A stretch of DNA of 64,000 nt from Vibrio aestivus (GCA_003263845.1 JYJN01000170.1:1-64000), one strand, 5' to 3'; positions 46,969 through 57,033 are shown, counted from the stretch's first letter. Program-made: numbers and translations. Notes: generated by a model from the sequence alone, not told the origin.

Positions 46969-48372
46969 CTAATAGAGTTCTTTCAGCTTTCTAGTCAGTG
47001 TGTTGCGTCCCCAGCCTAAGACCTTAGCTGCATCCTGCTTATGACCATTAGTATGATCAAGCGCTGCTTCAAGAAGTATACGCTCAAACTCAGGAAGTGC
47101 ATAAGAAAGCAGCTCAGTTTCTCCTGAAGAGAGTGCCTGTTTTGCCCAGCCAGCTAACTGTTGTTGCCAACTGACGTCGCCCGAGAAGGTCTTGGTTGCT
47201 TTTTCTTCCATCAGTTCCGGTGGAAGATCGCTGGGTAGAATTTCGCTGCCACTTGCCATCACGGTTAACCAACGACAGATATTCTCTAGCTGGCGGACAT
47301 TACCTGGCCAAGCGAGGCGATTGAGAGTTTCAACCGTGCTTGGATGGAGAGTTTTGATGTCTACGCCGAGCTCTTCAGCGGCTAAAGATAAGAAGTGTAG
47401 AGTCAACTTTTCGATATCTTGTCTGCGCTCACGCAGGGCAGGAATATGAATGCGAATAACGTTTAAGCGGTGAAACAAATCTTCTCGAAAATCTCCTTGA
47501 TGAACGAGCTTTTCAAGGTTTTGGTGCGTTGCCGCGACAATGCGCACATCGACTTTTACTGCCGCATGCCCACCGACGCGGTAGAACTGACCATCGGCAA
47601 GAACACGCAACAGTCGTGTTTGGATATCTAACGGCATATCGCCGATTTCATCGAGAAACAAGGTGCCGCCGTTAGCTTGTTCGAAACGTCCTTGGCGTAC
47701 ACTGTTAGCGCCAGTAAATGCGCCTTTTTCGTGTCCAAATAGCTCAGACTCAATCAGATCTTTGGGAATCGCCGCCATGTTAAGGGCGATAAAAGGTTTC
47801 GCAGCGCGCGGGCTATGGCGGTGCAAAGCGTGAGCAACCAGCTCTTTACCGGTACCTGATTCACCGTTGATCAGGACGGAAATGGATGAGCGCGACAAAC
47901 GGCCAATGGCACGAAACACTTCCTGCATAGCCGGTGCTTCACCTATGATTTCAGGGGCTTGTTCAAATTCAGGCTCTTGCGCGGCTTGTTGTTTTTTCTG
48001 TTCTTGATTGTGAGTAATGGCGCGTTCGACCAGAGTCAGGGTTTCGTCTACATCAAAAGGTTTTGGTAGGTATTCAAATGCCCCTTTTTGGTAGGCATTG
48101 ACCGCAGCATCTAGATCGGAATGCGCGGTCATAATGATGACCGGTAGTTCAGGTGCGCGAGTTTGAACTTGATTAAGCAGCTCAATGCCATCCATACCTG
48201 GCATGCGAATATCTGAAACCAGTACATCTGGCGTTTCACGCTCTAATGCCAGTAACACACTCTCAGCGTCTGCAAATGTTTCGCATTTGATGTTGGCTGA
48301 TGAGAGTGTTTTTTCTATCACCCAGCGTATCGAACTGTCGTCATCAACAACCCAAACGTATCCTTTACTCAT
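46969..48372 (-). CDS. ntrC: Nitrogen response regulator NtrC
   Basis: NtrC is the sigma54 activator of nitrogen-limitation genes. The receiver domain (1-120) carries Asp54 in VSDIRMPG. The AAA+ domain (about 140-370) has GESGTGKE, GAFTGA and LFLDEIGDMP, and a Fis-type C-terminal helix-turn-helix (DAAKVLGWGRNTLTRKL) ends the protein. From the ATG at 48372 (MSKGYVWVVDDD) it has 467 residues. The open frame upstream is not family-like. It follows ntrB in the same direction. Confidence 0.97.
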   Translation of the reverse strand: MSKGYVWVVDDDSSIRWVIEKTLSSANIKCETFADAESVLLALERETPDVLVSDIRMPGMDGIELLNQVQTRAPELPVIIMTAHSDLDAAVNAYQKGAFEYLPKPFDVDETLTLVERAITHNQEQKKQQAAQEPEFEQAPEIIGEAPAMQEVFRAIGRLSRSSISVLINGESGTGKELVAHALHRHSPRAAKPFIALNMAAIPKDLIESELFGHEKGAFTGANSVRQGRFEQANGGTLFLDEIGDMPLDIQTRLLRVLADGQFYRVGGHAAVKVDVRIVAATHQNLEKLVHQGDFREDLFHRLNVIRIHIPALRERRQDIEKLTLHFLSLAAEELGVDIKTLHPSTVETLNRLAWPGNVRQLENICRWLTVMASGSEILPSDLPPELMEEKATKTFSGDVSWQQQLAGWAKQALSSGETELLSYALPEFERILLEAALDHTNGHKQDAAKVLGWGRNTLTRKLKELY

Positions 48373-48460
48373 AATTTTGATTCCCCAAACTGCTGCAAAC
48401 GCGTAATTTTTGTATCGGCAAATAGCTTTAATCGACAAATAGCTTAAAGCGCCAAATTGT

Positions 48461-49507
48461 TTATATCGGTAAATAGACGGTGAAGATGGTTCTTCCCGGC
48501 CAACTTTCTACGTCTATTTTTCCTTTGTGTTGATCGATGAGATTCTGCGAAATCGAAAGCCCTAAGCCAGTGCCACCTTCTCGGCCACTGACCATGGGAT
48601 AAAACAGCGTGTCTTGTAAGTCGGCTGGAATACCGGGCCCGTTGTCGATGACTTCTACCCGAGCCGCGAGCTTATGGCGCTGACCGTGGATGTTGGCTTG
48701 ATGCACCGTTCTGGTGCGAATGGTGATTTTGCCGTGTTCCTGAGCTTGTAAGATCTGCCCTGCGTTACTGACGATGTTAAGAAATGCCTGCTCTATTTGA
48801 TCGGTATCCATCAAGATGTCAGGCAAGCTAGGGTCATAGTCTCGCTCGATAATCACGGATTTACCCACGTCGAGTTCCACTAACTGACGCACCTTTTCTA
48901 AGATTAAGTGCAGGTTTTCAGTCTCTTTTTTACCTGGCCTTTGAGGCCCGAGCAATCTATCGACGAGGCTACGAAGTCTATCGGCTTGTTCTATGATGAT
49001 CTGCGTGTATTCCGCCAAGCTTTGGTCTGGCAACATGCGCTCAAGTAGCTGCGCTGCACCACGTAAACCGCCTAATGGATTTTTGATTTCGTGGGCTAAG
49101 CCCCGAACCAGTAGTTTGGCGGCTTGCTGTTGAGCATGCTGATTGAGTTCTTGGCTAAGACGGCGTTGCTGACCAATCTTTCTCATTTCCACCAATAGCA
49201 TCAGCTCCTTTTGCCAAGACAACGGGCTAACGGTGACTTCTAGCATCAGTGGTTTGCCATCAACCACAAAAGTCACGTCGCTGTCGGTAATGCTTTGACC
49301 GCTTTGTAGTGGCTGAGAAAGCAAAGCCAGATCCATAGAAGCATGTTGGATGAGCTTAGAAAGGGATTGGTCAACGATGCGTTTTGCACTTTGAGCAAAC
49401 AGCTGTTCGGCGGCTGGATTGGCGTAGCGCACCACTAAGCTTTCATCGAGCATTAGCGTTGCTGTGACGACGTTGTTGAGAATGGTTGTACTGAGCTCGT
49501 TATTCAC
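48461..49507 (-). CDS. ntrB: Nitrogen regulation sensor kinase/phosphatase NtrB
   Basis: NtrB is the soluble PAS-containing partner of NtrC, controlled by PII. The PAS domain (about 8-110) precedes the phospho-acceptor His139 in GLAHEIKNPLGGLRGAAQLL. The ATPase domain has NIVSNAGQIL, DNGPGIP and REGGTGLGLSIS. The 348-residue length fits. An NtrC operator lies upstream at 49543-49559, suggesting autoregulation by NtrC. This ntrB-ntrC pair lies beside glnA. Confidence 0.97.
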   Translation of the reverse strand: MNNELSTTILNNVVTATLMLDESLVVRYANPAAEQLFAQSAKRIVDQSLSKLIQHASMDLALLSQPLQSGQSITDSDVTFVVDGKPLMLEVTVSPLSWQKELMLLVEMRKIGQQRRLSQELNQHAQQQAAKLLVRGLAHEIKNPLGGLRGAAQLLERMLPDQSLAEYTQIIIEQADRLRSLVDRLLGPQRPGKKETENLHLILEKVRQLVELDVGKSVIIERDYDPSLPDILMDTDQIEQAFLNIVSNAGQILQAQEHGKITIRTRTVHQANIHGQRHKLAARVEVIDNGPGIPADLQDTLFYPMVSGREGGTGLGLSISQNLIDQHKGKIDVESWPGRTIFTVYLPI

Positions 49508-49542
49508 CGCTGCATCCCTATCATTGACCCATGATGTCGCAA

Positions 49543-49559
49543 TGCACCAAAATGGTGCG
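49543..49559. promoter_or_regulatory. NtrC operator upstream of ntrB
   Basis: TGCACC-AAAAT-GGTGCG is a near-perfect palindrome matching the NtrC consensus TGCACY-N5-GGTGCA. It is 36 bases before the ntrB ATG, where bound NtrC would likely repress a local promoter. Confidence 0.85.
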
Positions 49560-49632
49560 ACATGAATCTCAAGTATGGCGCATTGAGCGTGGAAGCTAAA
49601 GAAAAAAGTCCCTCAAACGTCCTTTTTCGAGG

Positions 49633-50226
49633 TTATTGAGGGCTCTTTCGAGAAGCACGCTGTAAATGCACCGTTATGGTGTTAGACGATGCAATAAGCT
49701 TGCCGTCTCTAAAGCTCTGAATTGAAAAGGTGTGTGTTCCGCGATCCACGTTTTTCAGCTGCCAATTGGGTTCATTCTTTGGTGCATCAAAACGTTGATT
49801 ATTCATAATTAATTGCAGGCGCTCGCCTACTTGAAGGTCGCGATTAAGTTTGGCGGTGATGTTGATGAACCCAGCGTTGCTGCGTAAGGCTTCATCGTCT
49901 CGAGGAGAGGTAATGTCTATGGTTAAAGGTTGGTCGGCCTTTGGGGGTTTTGGTTGTGTCGACTCTGCGGCTTTAGGTTCAGCTTTGGGCTGAGGCTTAT
50001 CAAATTTAGGTGCAGGCGCGTTAGCGTGGCTATCGGGCATCTGTATGAGCTTGGCCTTGGCATTTTGTGGGGTCTCGTTGAAGTGCAGAACGCCTTTGTC
50101 ATCAACCCAGGTATACACATCTTGTGCAGTAACTGTTAGAGCAAACATCAGGGCGAAAAGTGTCAGACCTAGACTCACTGAGTTCAATGCCTTTAGAGAT
50201 GCTAAGGTTGAAATGTTCTGCCACAT
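49633..50226 (-). CDS. DUF4124 domain protein with signal peptide
   Basis: This is a secreted or periplasmic protein of 197 residues. A signal segment (about 15-34, ending ALTVTAQ) is followed by a DUF4124 domain (about 36-70: VYTWVDDKGVLHFNETPQNAKAK), a Pro/Lys/Ala-rich linker (about 75-100) and a C-terminal beta-rich domain (about 105-190). The function is unknown. It commonly lies between glnA and ntrB in vibrios and relatives. This protein is intact. Confidence 0.85.
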   Translation of the reverse strand: MWQNISTLASLKALNSVSLGLTLFALMFALTVTAQDVYTWVDDKGVLHFNETPQNAKAKLIQMPDSHANAPAPKFDKPQPKAEPKAAESTQPKPPKADQPLTIDITSPRDDEALRSNAGFINITAKLNRDLQVGERLQLIMNNQRFDAPKNEPNWQLKNVDRGTHTFSIQSFRDGKLIASSNTITVHLQRASRKSPQ

Positions 50227-50294
50227 ATACGCCTACCTGAGTAATTTTAAGATGATAATTCAACATCTTAATTAGCTAGTGGGCGTGCGGAAAT

Positions 50295-50328
50295 AAAAAA
50301 AGACTCGCCTGCGAGGCGAGTCTTTTTT
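50295..50328. terminator. Terminator of glnA
   Basis: AAAAAAGACTCGCC and GGCGAGTCTTTTTT form a long stem with a short loop and A/T-rich ends, so it works on both strands. It lies about 50 bases past the glnA stop on the minus strand. Confidence 0.9.
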
Positions 50329-50376
50329 ATCTATGTAACAGACTGTGCAACTAGTGTTGCATATGCACAGTTAAGA

Positions 50377-51786
50377 TTAAACTGAGTAGTACAGTTCAAA
50401 CTCAAGTGGGTGAGTAGTCATGTTTACTTTCTCTACGTCTTGCGCTTTAAGATCGATGTAAGAATCGATGAAGTCGTCAGAGAATACACCGCCAGCTGTT
50501 AGGAACTCACGGTCTGCATCTAGTTCTTCTAGAGCTTCTTTTAGTGAGTAAGCAACCGTTGGGATTTCAGCTGCTTCTTCTGCTGGTAGGTCGTAAAGGT
50601 CTTTATCCATTGCTTCACCTGGGTGAATCTTGTTCTTGATACCGTCAAGACCAGCCATAAGCATTGAAGCGAAACATAGGTATGGGTTCGCAGATGGATC
50701 ACCGAAGCGTAGCTCGATACGACGTGCTTTAGGGCTTGGTACCACTGGGATACGGATAGAAGCAGAACGGTTACGTGCAGAGTAAGCAAGCATAACTGGC
50801 GCTTCGAAGCCTGGTACAAGACGCTTGTACGAGTTAGTCGATGCGTTAGCAAATGCGTTGATTGCTTTAGCGTGCTTGATAACACCACCGATGTAGTAAA
50901 GTGCCATTTCAGACAGACCACCGTACTTATCACCAGCGAATAGGTTAACACCGTCTTTCGCTAGAGATTGGTGAACGTGCATACCAGAACCGTTGTCACC
51001 AACTAGTGGCTTAGGCATGAATGTCGCTGTTTTACCAAATGCGTGAGCAACGTTGTGTACAACGTACTTGTAAACTTGGATTTCGTCCGCTTTAGTTGTT
51101 AGCGTGTTGAAGCGAGTTGCGATTTCATTCTGACCCGCAGTAGCTACTTCGTGGTGATGCGCTTCTACTACTTGGCCCATCTCTTCTAGAATTAGACACA
51201 TTGCAGAACGGATATCTTGAGAAGAGTCAACTGGAGCTACTGGGAAGTAACCACCTTTAACGCCTGGACGGTGACCTTTGTTACCGCCTTCGATGTCAGA
51301 ACCTGTGTTCCAAGCAGCTTCGATGTCGTCAATCTTGAAGAAAGAACCAGACATGTCAGTTGCGAACTTAACATCGTCGAATAGGAAGAACTCTGGTTCT
51401 GGACCAACTAGTACAGTATCAGCGATACCTGTTGAACGTAGGTAGTCTTCAGCGCGCTTAGCGATTGAACGTGGGTCACGGTCGTAGCCTTGCATAGTTG
51501 CAGGCTCTAGGATGTCACAACGAATGTTTAGCGTTGCGTCTTCTGTGAATGGGTCAAGAACAGCACTTGATGCGTCTGGCATCATTACCATGTCAGACTC
51601 GTTAATGCCTTTCCAGCCAGCAACTGAAGAACCATCAAACATCTTACCTTCTTCAAAGAAGTCTGCGTCAACTTGGTGTGCAGGGATTGATACGTGCTGC
51701 TCTTTACCTTTTGTATCAGTAAAGCGTAAGTCTACAAACTTAACTTCGTTTTCTTGGATCAGTGATAGTACATTTTCTACTGACAT
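50377..51786 (-). CDS. glnA: Glutamine synthetase type I
   Basis: GlnA converts glutamate, ammonia and ATP to glutamine. The 469-residue length is normal for GSI-beta. Motifs are [38 protein letters not shown] and [15 protein letters not shown]. The adenylylation site lies in [11 protein letters not shown] (about residue 398). It is the first gene of its unit, with NtrC sites and a sigma54 promoter upstream. Intact. Confidence 0.98.
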   Translation of the reverse strand: MSVENVLSLIQENEVKFVDLRFTDTKGKEQHVSIPAHQVDADFFEEGKMFDGSSVAGWKGINESDMVMMPDASSAVLDPFTEDATLNIRCDILEPATMQGYDRDPRSIAKRAEDYLRSTGIADTVLVGPEPEFFLFDDVKFATDMSGSFFKIDDIEAAWNTGSDIEGGNKGHRPGVKGGYFPVAPVDSSQDIRSAMCLILEEMGQVVEAHHHEVATAGQNEIATRFNTLTTKADEIQVYKYVVHNVAHAFGKTATFMPKPLVGDNGSGMHVHQSLAKDGVNLFAGDKYGGLSEMALYYIGGVIKHAKAINAFANASTNSYKRLVPGFEAPVMLAYSARNRSASIRIPVVPSPKARRIELRFGDPSANPYLCFASMLMAGLDGIKNKIHPGEAMDKDLYDLPAEEAAEIPTVAYSLKEALEELDADREFLTAGGVFSDDFIDSYIDLKAQDVEKVNMTTHPLEFELYYSV

Positions 51787-51891
51787 CTTGGATAACCTCC
51801 AGTGTTGTTAAAGCGGTATTAGCTTGATTTAGCAAAATCTAGCATTGATTAATTTCATGACGTTGTTATTAATCGATGCTGTTTTGATTAA

Positions 51892-51907
51892 AGCCAAAAT
51901 CATGCCA
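51892..51907 (-). promoter_or_regulatory. Sigma54 promoter of glnA
   Basis: Read on the minus strand, TGGCAT-GATTT-TGGCT fits the -24/-12 form and resembles the glnAp2 layout of enterobacteria. It is about 100 bases before the glnA ATG, with NtrC sites 60-130 bases further upstream. Confidence 0.7.
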
Positions 51908-51969
51908 AAAAATTAATCCGTTAATTTTCAATATCTTAAGGGCTTATTGCTCAATGGTGATGCATCAAT

Positions 51970-52036
51970 TGCACCAAAATGATCATTTGTTGCACCAAAT
52001 TGGTGCCAATCGTTTGCTTTGCACCAATCTGAATCA
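51970..52036. promoter_or_regulatory. NtrC operators upstream of glnA
   Basis: One near-perfect site, TGCACC-AAATT-GGTGCC at 51991-52007, is flanked by two TGCACC half sites (51970 and 52020 onward). They are spaced by about 21 and 29 bases, which would let several NtrC dimers bind on one face. The spacing to the sigma54 promoter fits activation. Confidence 0.85.
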
Positions 52037-52288
52037 TTAAGCGAATACCATTCAGCCTTTGTTTTAGTCGGTTGTCAAACGTATTTGTGTGCGTCGGATT
52101 AGAGTTTGTCCCAAACCCTGACGTCATCTAATCTTACTGAAGAGGAAATTCGCTGTGATAGATCACATATTTCTGGGTTTTTCGCCAGAATCTGGTACAT
52201 TACGGTCGTTTTTTTAATCAAATAAGCAATGCTCGGGAAATATTGAGTTTCTATGAGGGTTGCTTCTTTTATAAGTGAATCAAAATCC

Positions 52289-54118
52289 ATGGCTACTCCA
52301 CAGATTGATAAATTAAGAAATATCGCGATCATCGCGCACGTTGACCACGGTAAAACAACGTTGGTTGATAAGCTGCTTCAACAGTCAGGCACGCTAGAGT
52401 CTCGCGGTGAAACTGAAGAGCGAGTCATGGACTCGAACGATATCGAGAAAGAGCGTGGTATTACCATTCTTGCTAAGAACACGGCAATCAACTGGAACGA
52501 CTACCGAATCAACATCGTAGATACTCCAGGACACGCGGACTTCGGTGGTGAAGTTGAGCGTATCATGTCGATGGTTGACTCTGTTCTTCTTATCGTTGAT
52601 GCGGTTGACGGCCCAATGCCTCAAACGCGTTTCGTAACTCAAAAAGCGTTCGCTCACGGCCTTAAGCCAATTGTTGTAATCAACAAGATCGACCGCCCAG
52701 GTGCACGTCCTGATTGGGTTATGGACCAAGTATTCGACCTATTCGACAACCTAGGTGCAACTGACGAACAGCTAGACTTTAAAGTAGTTTACGCATCAGC
52801 ACTTAACGGTTGGGCGACGAAAGAAGAAGGCGAAACGTCTGACAACATGGAAGCGCTTTTCGAAACTATCGTTGAAGAAGTAGCGGCTCCACAAGTTGAC
52901 CTAGACGGTCCACTGCAAATGCAAGTTTCTCAGCTAGATTACAGCTCTTACGTAGGTGTTATCGGCGTTGCTCGCGTGAGTCGCGGTAGTGTTAAGCCAA
53001 ACCAACAAGTAACGGTTGTGAGCGCAGACGGCAAAACTCGTAACGGTAAAGTGGGTACAGTTATGGGTTACCTTGGTCTTGAGCGTCACGACGTTGAGCA
53101 AGCAAATGCTGGCGACATCGTTGCTATTACGGGTCTTGGTGAGCTGAAGATTTCTGACACTATCTGTGCGCAGAACCAAGTTGAAGCGCTTCCAGCACTG
53201 TCTGTTGATGAGCCAACAGTAACCATGACGTTCCAAGTAAACACGTCTCCATTCGCTGGTAAAGAAGGTAAGTTCGTGACTTCACGTAACATCCTTGAGC
53301 GTCTAGAGAAGGAACTGGTTCACAACGTTGCACTGCGCGTTGAGCAAACTGACGATCCAGACAAATTCCGCGTATCAGGTCGTGGTGAACTTCACCTATC
53401 TATCCTGATCGAGAACATGCGTCGTGAAGGTTTTGAGCTAGCAGTATCTCGTCCAGAAGTAATCATCAAAGAAGAAGATGGTCAGCTAATGGAACCGTTT
53501 GAAACGGTAACAATCGACGTTCTTGAAGAGCACCAAGGCGGCATCATGGAGAACATCGGCCTGCGTAAAGGTGAGCTGACAGATATGTCTCCAGATGGTA
53601 AAGGCCGTGTTCGTATGGACTTCGTTATGCCATCTCGTGGTCTAATCGGCTTCCAAACTGAATTCATGACGCTAACGTCTGGTTCTGGTCTTCTTTACCA
53701 CTCATTTGATCACTACGGTCCACACAAAGGTGGCGAGATCGGTCAACGTATCAACGGCGTACTGATTTCTAACGGTATGGGTAAAGCGCTAACAAACGCA
53801 CTATTCAACCTACAAGAGCGTGGCCGTATGTTTATTGGTCACGGTGTTGAAGTTTACGAAGGTATGGTGGTTGGTATCCACAGCCGCGACAACGACCTAA
53901 CAGTAAACGTACTAAAAGGTAAGCAGCTAACCAACGTTCGTGCATCTGGTACTGATGACGCACAGGTTCTAACTCCGCCAATCAAGATGACGCTTGAGCA
54001 AGCACTTGAGTTCATCGATGACGACGAGCTAGTAGAAGTAACACCTGAAAGCATTCGTATCCGTAAGAAGTTCCTAACGGAAAGCGATCGTAAGCGTGCT
54101 TCTCGCGCTGCGAAGTAA
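52289..54118 (+). CDS. typA: Ribosome-associated GTPase TypA/BipA
   Basis: TypA is a translational GTPase involved in ribosome assembly and stress adaptation. The G1 motif HVDHGKTT is at about 18-25, DTPGHADF is G3 and NKIDRPGA is G4. Elongation-factor-like domains II, III and V follow, and a C-terminal BipA domain. I start at the ATG at 52289 ([19 protein letters not shown]), giving 609 residues, the family size. It is divergent from glnA. Confidence 0.97.
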   Translation: MATPQIDKLRNIAIIAHVDHGKTTLVDKLLQQSGTLESRGETEERVMDSNDIEKERGITILAKNTAINWNDYRINIVDTPGHADFGGEVERIMSMVDSVLLIVDAVDGPMPQTRFVTQKAFAHGLKPIVVINKIDRPGARPDWVMDQVFDLFDNLGATDEQLDFKVVYASALNGWATKEEGETSDNMEALFETIVEEVAAPQVDLDGPLQMQVSQLDYSSYVGVIGVARVSRGSVKPNQQVTVVSADGKTRNGKVGTVMGYLGLERHDVEQANAGDIVAITGLGELKISDTICAQNQVEALPALSVDEPTVTMTFQVNTSPFAGKEGKFVTSRNILERLEKELVHNVALRVEQTDDPDKFRVSGRGELHLSILIENMRREGFELAVSRPEVIIKEEDGQLMEPFETVTIDVLEEHQGGIMENIGLRKGELTDMSPDGKGRVRMDFVMPSRGLIGFQTEFMTLTSGSGLLYHSFDHYGPHKGGEIGQRINGVLISNGMGKALTNALFNLQERGRMFIGHGVEVYEGMVVGIHSRDNDLTVNVLKGKQLTNVRASGTDDAQVLTPPIKMTLEQALEFIDDDELVEVTPESIRIRKKFLTESDRKRASRAAK

Positions 54119-54154
54119 TCGCGATACGCAAAAGTAGCGACAAGCTAGAATAAC

Positions 54155-54187
54155 AAAGCCCCGAAGTGATTAGCTTCGGGGCTTTTT
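54155..54187 (+). terminator. Terminator of typA
   Basis: AAAGCCCCGAAG and CTTCGGGGCTTT form a 12-bp stem with a 7-9 base loop, followed by TTTT. It lies 36 bases past the stop. Confidence 0.95.
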
Positions 54188-54256
54188 CGTTCAGAGTACG
54201 TTCTTGTTTGCAGCCTTACTTTTTGCGGTAGCCGATTCAGTCTGAAACTCGTGGGC

Positions 54257-54790
54257 TTATTTCGCGACGTCTTCAATATGTTGTTGGACGAATTGAACGC
54301 GTTCTTCTATTGACATGAAGGGCACATCAATCACTTCAAAACCCAGCGTTTGATACACTTCCACTAACGCATTGTGGATCTCTATCGCGCCTTCAAATGG
54401 GTAAGGGCGCACTTCATCTTGCACATAGATTGAAGCTTCAGGTCGGCATAAGAAGGCTTGAGGGTGGTAGCCTTTGCTCGCTTCAAGGTAGTGCTCATCA
54501 ACATTGAGATCCCCTTGGCGTAGGTAACCACAGATATCAGGGATAGCGCGGTCAAGGAAAGCAACATCGTGGGTGCTTGCTTGTATCTTCTGTTCACTCA
54601 TGACATCTAAGCAAAGCTTGGCAAACGCGGCCAAATCTACCCAAGGTAAAATGCCATCGGGCTTTTGACTTTCTTGTTCGATTAGGCGTCTAGAGGATTC
54701 TTCAAAGGTGGCAAAACCTTGCTCGGCTAATCCATTGACTAATGTCGTTTTGCCCGCGCCAGGGCCTCCTGAAATGATAATAGGCTTCAT
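54257..54790 (-). CDS. P-loop NTPase (AAA_28-like), function unknown
   Basis: The protein has 177 residues. A Walker A motif GGPGAGKTTL is at 8-17, an AFLDRAIPDI Walker B-like segment near 70-80 and a C-terminal helix VQFVQQHIEDV. It resembles small AAA/NK-type ATPases that act on nucleotides or cofactors, but the substrate is not identifiable. It is intact and lies between typA and the DUF2959 gene. Confidence 0.85.
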   Translation of the reverse strand: MKPIIISGGPGAGKTTLVNGLAEQGFATFEESSRRLIEQESQKPDGILPWVDLAAFAKLCLDVMSEQKIQASTHDVAFLDRAIPDICGYLRQGDLNVDEHYLEASKGYHPQAFLCRPEASIYVQDEVRPYPFEGAIEIHNALVEVYQTLGFEVIDVPFMSIEERVQFVQQHIEDVAK

Positions 54791-54832
54791 TCGTTGTTAC
54801 TTGCTCTCAGTGTTTTAAATTGTTTTTTTCTT

Positions 54833-55477
54833 TTATTTATTGTTGAGCTGATTTAAGAACTTATCTGATTCTTCAATCGCTGCGTTCATCTGTTCAATCG
54901 CAAAGGCGATGTCTTTTTCTAAGCTCATAAACTCGCCTTGCAGTGAACCGATCGCACTCGCATTGAGGTTATGTTTCAGATAAAGGGTGTTGTCTCTGAG
55001 AGTATTCAAAACAGGCGTCATTTTTTGCTCAGCGCGTTTCATCGCTGATAGCATGGTGTTGTATGAACGTTGAGTCTCTTTGAGCTTTTGTTCGCTTGAA
55101 CGGCGCAACTTGTCGCTGGTGTAGAGGTCTAGCTCATCTTGCCACTCGGAAAAGAGGGCTTCTGAGACGTCTTCAATGGATGCGATGCGATCGCTAACGT
55201 CTTGCGCCGCTTTTTCGCTGTCTTGATACTTGTCGTTGATCTGATTGTAAACCGCTTCTAAATCGCCACCATCGAAATTAGTCAGGGCAGAAAGGGCTTC
55301 TAGAGCGCTGGTAAACTCTTGTTGGGCGTCTTGTTGTGACTCTTTGGCGTCTTCAACACGATCAACCATGATGTCTCGCTTATGGTAACCCACCTGTTCC
55401 ATGGCTGAGTAGTAAGTGGATTGGCATCCGGTTAAGGTCAACACTGAGATGAGGATCGCAATCAAGTAGGGCATCAT
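54833..55477 (-). CDS. DUF2959-like lipoprotein
   Basis: The product has 214 residues from an ATG at 55477, with an AGGAAA ribosome site. The lipobox LTGC (about residue 16-17) marks an outer-membrane or periplasmic lipoprotein. The rest is almost entirely coiled-coil (QQEFTSALEALSAL; MKRAEQKMTPVLNTL; IGSLQGEFMSLEKDIAFAI). It matches the DUF2959 family. Function unknown. Intact. Confidence 0.85.
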   Translation of the reverse strand: MMPYLIAILISVLTLTGCQSTYYSAMEQVGYHKRDIMVDRVEDAKESQQDAQQEFTSALEALSALTNFDGGDLEAVYNQINDKYQDSEKAAQDVSDRIASIEDVSEALFSEWQDELDLYTSDKLRRSSEQKLKETQRSYNTMLSAMKRAEQKMTPVLNTLRDNTLYLKHNLNASAIGSLQGEFMSLEKDIAFAIEQMNAAIEESDKFLNQLNNK

Positions 55478-55577
55478 AGTTTCCTTTCTATTAGAATAAC
55501 TTGAGTAGTTACCTAAGCGCCTTTGCGCGCTATGGCTAGCTTTGTACAGAATGGATGACTTGATAGGGAGATACAAG

Positions 55578-56492
55578 TTGAAATTGGATGAAACAGTGAA
55601 GCAGGGTCTCTTTTTTGCTCGCTATTTATGGGCTCGAGTTCAGCATGATAGAGTCAATGTGAATGCGGGTTACCTCGCGTATATCACTCTGCTGTCGATT
55701 GTACCGATGCTGACGGTATTACTTTCCGTGCTCTCTTCTTTTGCCGTGTTTTCTAATGCGGGTGATGTCATTCAAGACTTTGTGATCACTCACTTTGTGC
55801 CTGCCGCGGGTGATGCTGTGAAAGCGGCTTTAGCGGAGTTTATTGCTAATACTGGCAAGATGACGGCGGTTGGTGGCCTATTCTTGTTTGTTGCTGCTCT
55901 AATGTTGATCTCCAACATCGATAAAAATCTTAACTATATTTGGCGTGTGCACACCAAGCGACGTGCGGTATTCTCATTTTCGATGTACTGGATGGTATTA
56001 ACGCTTGGCCCGATTTTAGTGGGCGCGAGTATCGCGGCGACCTCGTACATTACTTCACTTCGTTTCATCGACAGCGATGCTCTGTCTGGCGCTTACAATT
56101 TATTCCTGCGCTGGCTGCCGTTCTGGCTCTCTTTCTTTGCTTTTGCTGGCCTGTATATGTTGGTGCCAAATAAGAAGGTGCGTTTTTCTCATGCCATGAT
56201 AGGGGCGATTGTGGCGGCGATTTTGTTCGAACTCAGCAAAAAAGGGTTTGCCGCATATATTACTCAGTTTCCTTCTTATCAACTGATTTATGGCGCGCTT
56301 GCAGCTATTCCGATCCTGTTTGTTTGGGTCTACCTGTGTTGGCTCATCGTATTGATTGGTGCGGAAATCACCGCCGCTCTAGGTGAGCGCAATCAGTGGA
56401 GTCAGCCTGCAGACGTGGTAAACTCTGCGCCACTAATTGACGAACAACAAGAAGGAAACGAGAGTGATCGCACTGATTCAGCGTGTAAGTGA
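55578..56492 (+). CDS. YihY/BrkB-family inner-membrane protein
   Basis: The product is a polytopic membrane protein of about 304 residues with six predicted helices. Family signatures are [19 protein letters not shown] at the N-terminus and [39 protein letters not shown] near the C-terminus. It starts at TTG 55578 (GGGAG 8 bases upstream), which gives [10 protein letters not shown] longer ATG start at 55551 lacks a ribosome site. The family has been called ribonuclease BN in some databases, but that activity belongs to another gene, so I leave the function open. It overlaps dtd by 29 bases. Confidence 0.88.
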   Translation: MKLDETVKQGLFFARYLWARVQHDRVNVNAGYLAYITLLSIVPMLTVLLSVLSSFAVFSNAGDVIQDFVITHFVPAAGDAVKAALAEFIANTGKMTAVGGLFLFVAALMLISNIDKNLNYIWRVHTKRRAVFSFSMYWMVLTLGPILVGASIAATSYITSLRFIDSDALSGAYNLFLRWLPFWLSFFAFAGLYMLVPNKKVRFSHAMIGAIVAAILFELSKKGFAAYITQFPSYQLIYGALAAIPILFVWVYLCWLIVLIGAEITAALGERNQWSQPADVVNSAPLIDEQQEGNESDRTDSACK

Positions 56493-56898
56493 AGCTGCTG
56501 TCCGAGTAGAAGGTGAAGTAGTTGGAGAAATCGACCAAGGTCTACTTGTCTTACTTGGTGTGGAAAAAGACGATGATGAAGCCAAAGCTAAACGTCTGAT
56601 GGAGCGTGTCACCACTTATCGTGTGTTTGAAGACGAAAACGGCAAGATGAACCTGAACGTTAAGCAAGTGAACGGAAAGGTGTTGGTGGTGTCTCAATTT
56701 ACGTTGCCAGCAGATACCAAAAAAAGGCACGCGAGCGGGCTTTTCTCGAGGTGCTCACCCAGTAGATGCTGAGCGTCTTTACGATTATTTCGCGGATCAA
56801 TGCGAACAAGTACTGCCGACAGAGCGCGGCCGTTTTGCCGCTGACATGAAAGTTTCATTGGTCAACGATGGACCGTGACCTTTTGGCTGCAAGTATAA
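56464..56898 (+). CDS. dtd: D-aminoacyl-tRNA deacylase, two frameshifts
   Basis: Dtd removes D-amino acids mischarged onto tRNA. From GTG 56464 (GAAGGAAA upstream) the frame reads [15 protein letters not shown], then [11 protein letters not shown] and [13 protein letters not shown]. One extra A in the 7-base run at 56719-56725 and one missing base at 56873-56874 disrupt it. Corrected, it reads [20 protein letters not shown] and ends NDGPVTFWLQV at 56898, about 144 residues, the family length. The catalytic SQFTL and the GP-dipeptide NDGPVT are restored. A universally conserved gene with two lesions suggests sequencing error. Confidence 0.95.
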
Positions 56899-56954
56899 GA
56901 ATAAGTAGGTCAACACACCCTAGGCAATTCTCGCTGAACCACGAACCTTGAGGT

Positions 56955-56966
56955 TACTTGGGTATA
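56955..56966. repeat. Half copy of the ACTTGGGTATA repeat
   Basis: GTTACTTGGGTATA here matches the right end of the palindromic element at 4917-4970. Only this end is recognisable. It lies between dtd and the GNAT-hotdog gene, about 70 bases before the latter's start. Confidence 0.4.
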
Positions 56967-57033
56967 ATTATGAGCTTAAAGGCTTAATTTTGCTGTTGTA
57001 ACAGCAGGCTGTTTACAAGAATGGAATCGAGAG

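Larger units (their letters stand above)
51787..52288. other. glnA-typA divergent intergenic region
   Basis: This 502-base region holds the glnA control elements (below). I see no other gene. It is rich in A/T near the glnA start and contains runs of TGCACC-type half sites. The ATG at 52289 for typA lacks a clear ribosome site. Confidence 0.6.
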
